This document shows positions 58,131 to 64,000 of a DNA stretch of 64,000 nucleotides, in pieces. The notes under the pieces are model-generated. The model worked only from the letters and a program-made list of their open reading frames with translations, had not been told where the DNA came from and made no database searches. Origin of the DNA: Polytrichum commune (Eukaryota; Streptophyta; Polytrichopsida; Polytrichales; Polytrichaceae). The number at the start of each line of letters is the position of its first letter. Within the stretch, counting starts at the first letter, position 1. A program made the translations under genes and the position numbers. The DNA is taken from assembly GCA_950295325.1 (NCBI GenBank), contig OX485809.1, positions 744,001 through 808,000 on the forward strand, in the 5' to 3' direction.

Positions 58131-58399
58131 ATATGTATCACCTAAATAACTCTATGAGTTTTTCCACTATATCATCCATCTCGGACTTTTAACCAATGAA
58201 ATCACATTGCAAGCAATTGTTCTTTAAAGCAAATAGTCGTTTCGTTTAATATTCTTAAGGTCAATCCTTGCTAGATATTTGTCATGTGTCAAACCATATT
58301 TATGTGATCTAAAATTTACCTTCCAAGATTTTAATGATGTTAATACCAAATTAGTTTATCAAATTGTATCTTATATACGGGAAGGAAACATGTACCGAC

Positions 58400-58889
58400 C
58401 CATGTGAAGCTGAGAGCCCGTGACCATAACACTTCAAGCACTCTCATTGGTTGGAAAAGGTGGTGCCGGTCCAAGTTCGCTTCGCACTATGCTTGAGGGA
58501 CCAACTGAGAGTGTGAATGCAAGATGGATGTAAACTCTACGTGGACTCTTACATGGCATTGAACGGATCATGTTTATTGGTCACTCAGACTATTTTCAAA
58601 AACCGTTTCTTGGAGGTAGGCCTAACACAAAACCAGGAGACCATGGCACTCCGAACGCTCACAACCGTTGGTTTATTCTATTTTATCATGTGTGAGGACC
58701 TGCGTGAATAGAAATTCCCTGAAAGAGCAATTAGTTGAGGGCCCGGTCACATATGACTTCACACTACACTTGAGGATCCAAGACCACACTACATGATTTT
58801 GGAGGTGTGTTGGGATGGCCTTTGGACACTTTCTTTTGGGCTCTCACAATTTCATGGTCACGGCTCTTGGCTCGTGTGTGAAGTGGCCC
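58400..58889. mobile_element. MITE family B, copy 4, decayed left end
   Basis: About 490 bp, very similar to copy 3 (AAGCACTCTCATTGGTTGGA; ACTTCACACTACACTTGAGG). The right end CTCGTGTGTGAAGTGGCCC is intact with TAA after it. The left terminus is eroded to CATGTGAAGCTGAGAGCCC. Confidence 0.75.
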
Positions 58890-59030
58890 TAAGGAGTCGG
58901 TGGGGGATTGAAAACATTGTTAGAGGATCCCCACGAGCTATTCTATGGGACTAGGCAATGCCTAGATATGGTTATAAGGGACATGCCCCACGTAAATAAA
59001 GACCCATAAGACCCCACCACTACAATTAAG

Positions 59031-59409
59031 TACACTAAATATAAATTTTAGTGTCACCAATTCTAATTGTCTTGCTCAATACTAATTGTAATCAACGGTG
59101 TAGTGTCACCAAGACTAAATGTTAACCCAACATTATTTGTCATTCCTTGTATAATTTTGGGGTTTTTTTTAGGTTTACAGTGTTGTAAACACTGTCACTT
59201 TATCAAGTGATTTTTCCATCCAATTTTCAATCCTCCGTTACAATATTTCATCACGAGTTGATGACAAGAGAAAATATGGTTTTGACCAATGGATGAACTC
59301 GTCCATCATCCATGATAGTATTTGTGAATTCATTCATAAGAATCGTCATCCGAAAGGTTGCCACAGTGACATCAATTACCATATGACACCAAATATCATA
59401 TTTAGTGTA
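59031..59409. mobile_element. MITE family D, copy 2
   Basis: A 379-bp homologue of 37045-37419 in the same orientation. TACACTAAATATAAATTTTA left, ACCAAATATCATATTTAGTG right. The high similarity over the full length suggests fairly recent spread. Confidence 0.75.
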
Positions 59410-59466
59410 GTTGGTGGATGGATATAATCAAGGGTTTAGGTTGGAGTTTGTTTAATTATCCATGTT

Positions 59467-59580
59467 TTTTTGTTTTTTTTTGGAATACGTGAGGTGATTG
59501 TTCATCTGGCTAGTTTTTGTCAAGCAGAGAGACAATTTCACAATCAGGAATTGAACCGCCAACCACTCCATTTGATTTGG
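59467..59580 (-). mobile_element. tRNA-derived SINE, copy 3
   Basis: Reverse orientation. The head ends ACCACTCCATTTGA (~59563-59576); the B-box complement GGAATTGAACCG is at ~59547. The tail is the T-rich run at 59467-59481. Same family as 27516-27629. No clear target duplication. Confidence 0.7.
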
Positions 59581-61219
59581 GTATCTTTCCACTATCATCT
59601 AGTAGGCTAGGGTCATTTCGGACAATCGTATATATGTTGTCAGTGCAAAGGTGTTAAAATGACCCTAGTAACAAGTCCGTTGCCTTCTCTCTATATTATA
59701 AATTAAGGATTTTACAACCAATATGTTATAATTGTTAGGAACGCTCTTACAAAGTTTAACTCAACCTTCCTCACATCTTGGTTGGTCAATGTTACAAATA
59801 ACATAGAATGGTTTCCTTTATCCATAGTAAAAGCAATGGCAATTAAAATTTGGCTCGTCGTTCTTGGGAAGCATTGTGCCAAATGAATTTGTGACATCAA
59901 TATCCTTCTGAAAAATATGTAGTGTTTAATTAAGGCTCAAATGTGCGCTCTAACCTCCATAATATCACATCCGTGGAAGTGCACATGATATTAACGAGGT
60001 TTGCAATGTTAACATGCATGCGTAATACTAAAAGATTAATGTAACATGTGACATTATGGAATAACACATAAGGGTGTGCTTTTGTCAAGCAGATTAGGTC
60101 TATGTGAACATGCACAAGTGACGAGTGTAATTAGAGGCTAGGCTTGCTAGGTGTCATTTTATTCACACTCGGGAATGAACTTTTTTAAGGGGGCTTGAGG
60201 AAGGGCGACACATAATAAAGCCGCGCTTTATCGTTGTGTTATGTGTCATCCGGCTATGGTGCAACCTTATCTTAATTGTGTCTTGAAATACGTGCTCTAT
60301 ACACAATCAAGAAGATACATATCATCAAAAGAATGGTGTGAGGCCACACAAATAAAAAAGACTTTTAAAAAATAAAAAGAAAAAAGAAAAAAGTGAGGAG
60401 TCCCACCTTGAAAACAAACCATGTTTGAGAAATGACACATCAACAAATTGTCATATTGTTAGAATTCAAAGAACCCACCCATTGTCCTGATTTCCTCTCA
60501 GGTTGTGTTGGTTCTCCCGAGGTGGTTATGTTTTGGTTCCTTTCTTGTAATTGGATTTTCAAACTGTGTCAAAAACAAAACCCCGCCCACTGGCTTGAGA
60601 TATGTTCCATCACCAGTGTTTGAGAAAAAACATAACAAACAAAACCCACTCTCATTGACACTTAAAATCATGTGTTGGAAGTTAAACCACCTCATCACTA
60701 TCACAACAAGTGTAGAAGGAGTCGTTCATGAACACCACATCGCTTCTTTTTTCCCAATTAGTGCACGTGATACTAATTCATGAAACACACTATTTTGCCA
60801 AATCTCAAAAACAGTGAGGGCTGGCATTTGTATCGGTAATGAAATATTATAAATTGATGGATTCCATCAAATACCTTACATACGTAGTACTACTAAGCAA
60901 ACAAAACATGGAGAAGAAACAAACCCCAATAAAACCACTTTAGAAGGTTAACACCTCCTCCATGTTGATGTATGTGTGACCCACATGAGCCCACCCTCTG
61001 AAAGAAATGACTTAACCTTCACCTTGAAGCACGGGAAAACATGGTCAAGGTAAGGAAGAGTGTGCTCACATTTATGTTGGTGTAAGAAACATCCCTCCCG
61101 TTTTTATTTCATTTTATTTATCACGTTCATTGAAATATGACAGTTGGAACCTAATTGCGTGACAACAATAGTTTGGGTTAAAACTCAAGCAATGTCTCAA
61201 CAACATTGTAGTTTGTAAT
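59581..61219. other. Non-genic stretch with a compound palindrome
   Basis: No gene is recognised. At 60207-60248 GACACATAA pairs with TTATGTGTC around an inner TAAAGC-CGC-GCTTTA stem, forming a two-part hairpin. Elsewhere AT-rich. Confidence 0.45.
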
Positions 61220-61225
61220 AAATAC

Positions 61226-61310
61226 CGAATGGAGTGGTTTGGCAATTCGGGTCCTGGCTGCAAAATCGTCTCTCTACTTGACGGAAAACTAGCCATGTGG
61301 TCATGTGTTT
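61226..61310 (+). mobile_element. tRNA-derived SINE, copy 4, tail lost
   Basis: Head GAATGGAGTGGTTTGGCAAT, then TCGGGTCCTGG (B-box variant), CGTCTCTCTACTTGACGG and CTAGCCATGTGGTCATGTG. No A-rich tail follows. Confidence 0.65.
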
Positions 61311-61973
61311 TGAATTTGTTTATATACTTTATAATAGATGCAAAACACATTAAATCCATGGAATCCAAATGCAATTGTAATGGGGAGTTGGGGGGGGGGG
61401 TAAACTTGAGGTTGGTGATAATCATCTTGTTGAATTATCCTAACGAGTGTTACTAATTCAAATCATATTAGACATTAAACTCTAGGAGGTTTTTCATTTT
61501 CGAAGTACCTAAGACTAGCCCATAATGTTGGGCATGGGTGAGTTTTATAGTAAGCAGTATTGTCTCCTCAACATCTACCATGTTATTCATTGGGTCCAAG
61601 TTACAACCGACATCAACCTAGTATTGTCTTTTGTGATATAAAAATGGTATGCTTTTTTTGACATTAGTTTTTGTTTTCGATTCCATTCGGTTCTATATAC
61701 CATGTCAGAATGTTCATGACTCGGCAAAATCACCCTAGTATTAATACAATTTAGAAAGGTAATGATCCAAATAATAACTCAAATATATAAAGATTCTTTC
61801 ACTTTGGAATGCCCGCCCATAAAACAACATTTGACTAGTGTTGTGATGTTGAAACCCACAAATAGGTATTATGATACCATTATCGATGTTGGTTTTTGAT
61901 ACCTTTTTTGATGTTGGTTTTTTGATACCATGGTTTCACCTGTGCTTGTACGATACCGAAATGGTTAAAACCA

Positions 61974-62189
61974 CTACACCGTTTATGGTGTTTATTGTCA
62001 CTTACTATTCGGAGTTACATGATGCTATAATTAAGAATGTAAAATTTCACCGAGCAAAGCCATTTATGTTCTATAATGTCCAAACAAGCTATTCAACTTT
62101 TGTTAGTTGAAATTGAACTCGTGCGTAAGTAGTTAATGCATCGCATAGTTCCAAATACTAAGTGACAGTAAATACCGTAAATGGTGTAC
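61974..62189. mobile_element. MITE family E, short copy
   Basis: A 216-bp element with ~30-bp inverted ends: CTACACCGTTTATGGTGTTT left, AAATACCGTAAATGGTGTAC right (CACTTA and TAAGTG subterminal). It directly abuts the family C element on its right. Confidence 0.75.
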
Positions 62190-62544
62190 ACTAAATAGTC
62201 CTATTAGTGTGGGTGAAAAAATAGCATGGAAATAACAGCTTCGACCACATTACTTTTCTAGTCAAGGTGGAATTAACGTGGGTCCAAGACCTCAGGTCTT
62301 CTCCTACGTCGCCGTGCTAACTTTCGACCAACACTTTTAATTTTAGTTAAAGCCCAAAATTAACACACAATTAAATATTCACTCAAACAATACTCTTAGA
62401 AGAAAAACAAACAATAAATGAGCCGTACACTAATTTTCTGCTAAAAACTTGAAGATGAATGGGGCCCACATTCGTTTTCTTTATGAGAATTGGCATGGGC
62501 TTTAGGAAGTTATCGTGGCCACACTATTAAGACTCTTTAGTGCA
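62187..62544. mobile_element. MITE family C, copy 4
   Basis: About 358 bp. TACACTAAATAGTCCTATTA, then GTGTGGG left; CCACACTATTAAGACTCTTT, then AGTGCA right. It contains GGGTCCAAGACCTCAGGTCT. Its left terminus overlaps the end of the family E element by 3 bases. Confidence 0.65.
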
Positions 62545-64000
62545 CCTATTCAAAGTCTCCAATAGTATCCCCAATGCCATGTTGTCGTCTCCATTCATCT
62601 CCACTTAGATAATGTCCGTTGAATGGGCAATATTTGTCTCCAACGTTTTCAAAGTTTGTGCAATTACACAATGGCATCTTATCCCCTAATGTCCTAGGTC
62701 ATAAAAAGTAACCGTTTAAGACCCATCTCCATTAGACAATTCTCATGAACACGTTATCCAATTTGATGTGTGACTAGGATGGTGGGTGGCACACGGGATC
62801 GACACTCTAAGAAACACTTATGTTGTTATCTTTGGTCTACAAGGTACACCCACTCTCCCATTTCCACATAAGAGTCGATCCGCACCGCCTAGTTAAATGG
62901 ATCAACTAACTTACGAGTTAGCGAAGATCAGCCAACCAAAATTCTAGCTAACTAAAATCATGGCTGCACCACCTCGTTATGATAATTAACACAACACGAG
63001 CTGGTGAAACCAACTAACTCATATGCTAGCTACCCGATTGCATGGTTGCACATCCCGGTTACCACTAACCAAAGGGTTGACCTTAACTTTAAGAGAGGAG
63101 TTAAGGTTGACCCACTAAAGTTTTGATCAACTTGTCGAAGTTTTGAACAAGACACTAATTATGATGCATTATAATTTCGTGGTCCACACCATTTGTGTTT
63201 CGTTATGATTAAAATCATATCAAACATTTTAATTACGATTTTAAAATATATATGATATCTAAATTTGGACACTGAACATGATGCTCTATTATACTATATA
63301 TTTATAATACTTTAAATATTCAATTAAATATTCATTTAGAATGATATAAGAAATAATATGGTCCGCCTCATAGTGGAACGGAGAAGAGATGAAAAAAAAA
63401 GACGAGCGCTCAAGAAAAATAAAATAAAAATAAAAATAAAAATATTGGGCTACTCATTTGAGCTTTTTAAAGTTAACATGCAAGATGCTTTTTAGAGTTG
63501 CGGTATCGTGCCCATTATGCAACGAAGCTTGCTATGTTATGTGTAGTGATGAGCTTGCTCAAGATTGAATATGTTTACATTTAGTGGTATTTAGTGCCAC
63601 TTAGTATTTGTAATCACACAATGTGATGCTTATTTACTTGAATTGTCCACTTCTATGTAGTGAGATGTAGCACCTTGTTGTGCAAAGCTTATACACTTGC
63701 TTCTACTCTATTTGTTCAAAATGAAATGGGTAACAAAACATTATAGCACCGCTTAAATCTCAAAAGTTTATGAGATTAACAAACAATGTGATAGGTTCGT
63801 GATGCAACGGGACTCACTACAACTAAGTGCTAAAGTTAAGTGCAACCACCAAAGTGCATGTTATGATTTACCTCGACCTAACTCCTTGATGTATACCATG
63901 ATTGAATCGGTCTTACACGTTCATGTATAAAACATTATACTAGTTTGCACCAATTTCAATTTGCATTGTTGGAGATATAAGATTTTGTGGTCATTGAGGT
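62545..64000. other. Non-genic stretch to window end
   Basis: No gene is recognised. A family A right end (AAAAAGTAACCGTTTAAGAC) stands alone at ~62704. An AAAAT-type microsatellite occupies about 63416-63442. The rest is AT-rich. Confidence 0.4.

Noticed and set aside
1-64000. CRISPR arrays, operons, phage or bacterial genes
   Set aside because: None is present; the gene structures, tRNA and repeats are those of a plant nuclear genome. The tandem arrays found are diverged and lack a regular repeat-spacer pattern.
1-64000. LTR retrotransposons and autonomous transposases
   Set aside because: No gag, protease, reverse transcriptase, integrase or transposase motif was found in any listed frame, and no long identical direct terminal repeats were noticed by eye.

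Overview
This is nuclear DNA of a land plant. The evidence is a copper-binding ethylene receptor, a plant-type AIG1/IAN GTPase, spliced genes with GT-AG introns, a eukaryotic tRNA gene with A and B boxes, and very abundant short DNA transposons. The species cannot be named from sequence alone. The ethylene receptor combines a complete histidine kinase with a hydrophobic N-terminal extension and a receiver domain. This, with the repeat-rich setting, is compatible with a non-flowering land plant (moss, lycophyte or fern grade), but that is inference.

Layout. Roughly 1-8.9 kb is non-genic and packed with MITEs. A small intronless zinc-ribbon protein lies at 8973-9173 (+). Next on the minus strand are a decayed secreted ORF resembling a subtilase propeptide (10384-10713) and a complete five-exon gene (10877-14796) for a UFD1-domain/zinc-finger protein of the PRLI-interacting-factor-K type. 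Its upstream region holds four ~170-bp tandem repeats (15203-15880). From 15.9 to 29.8 kb no gene was found, only MITEs, fold-back elements, a pogo-like element and SINEs. A five-exon AIG1/IAN GTPase with a C-terminal CAAX box runs from 30759 to 37708 (+). Its first intron contains decayed copies of exon 1. A tRNA-Gly(UCC) gene is at 41650-41720 (-), followed by a five-exon ethylene receptor at 42920-46615 (-), 777 aa. Its predicted spliced leader carries an 84-codon upstream ORF across two exons. From 48.8 to 64 kb I again see only repeats.

The genes do not form one pathway. Two link to signalling (ethylene perception, IAN GTPase) and one to ubiquitin-type protein handling.

The repeats are the dominant structure. 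Several MITE families have terminal inverted repeats (TIRs) flanked by a 3-bp TAA/TTA duplication, as expected of PIF/Harbinger-type elements. Others include a TA-flanked pogo-like pair, a tRNA-derived SINE with a clean 13-bp target duplication, and ~170-bp snap-back elements. Several elements are nested, which gives a relative insertion order. No transposase, gag or pol reading frame was recognised, so all appear non-autonomous. Family letters A-M are labels used only in this annotation.
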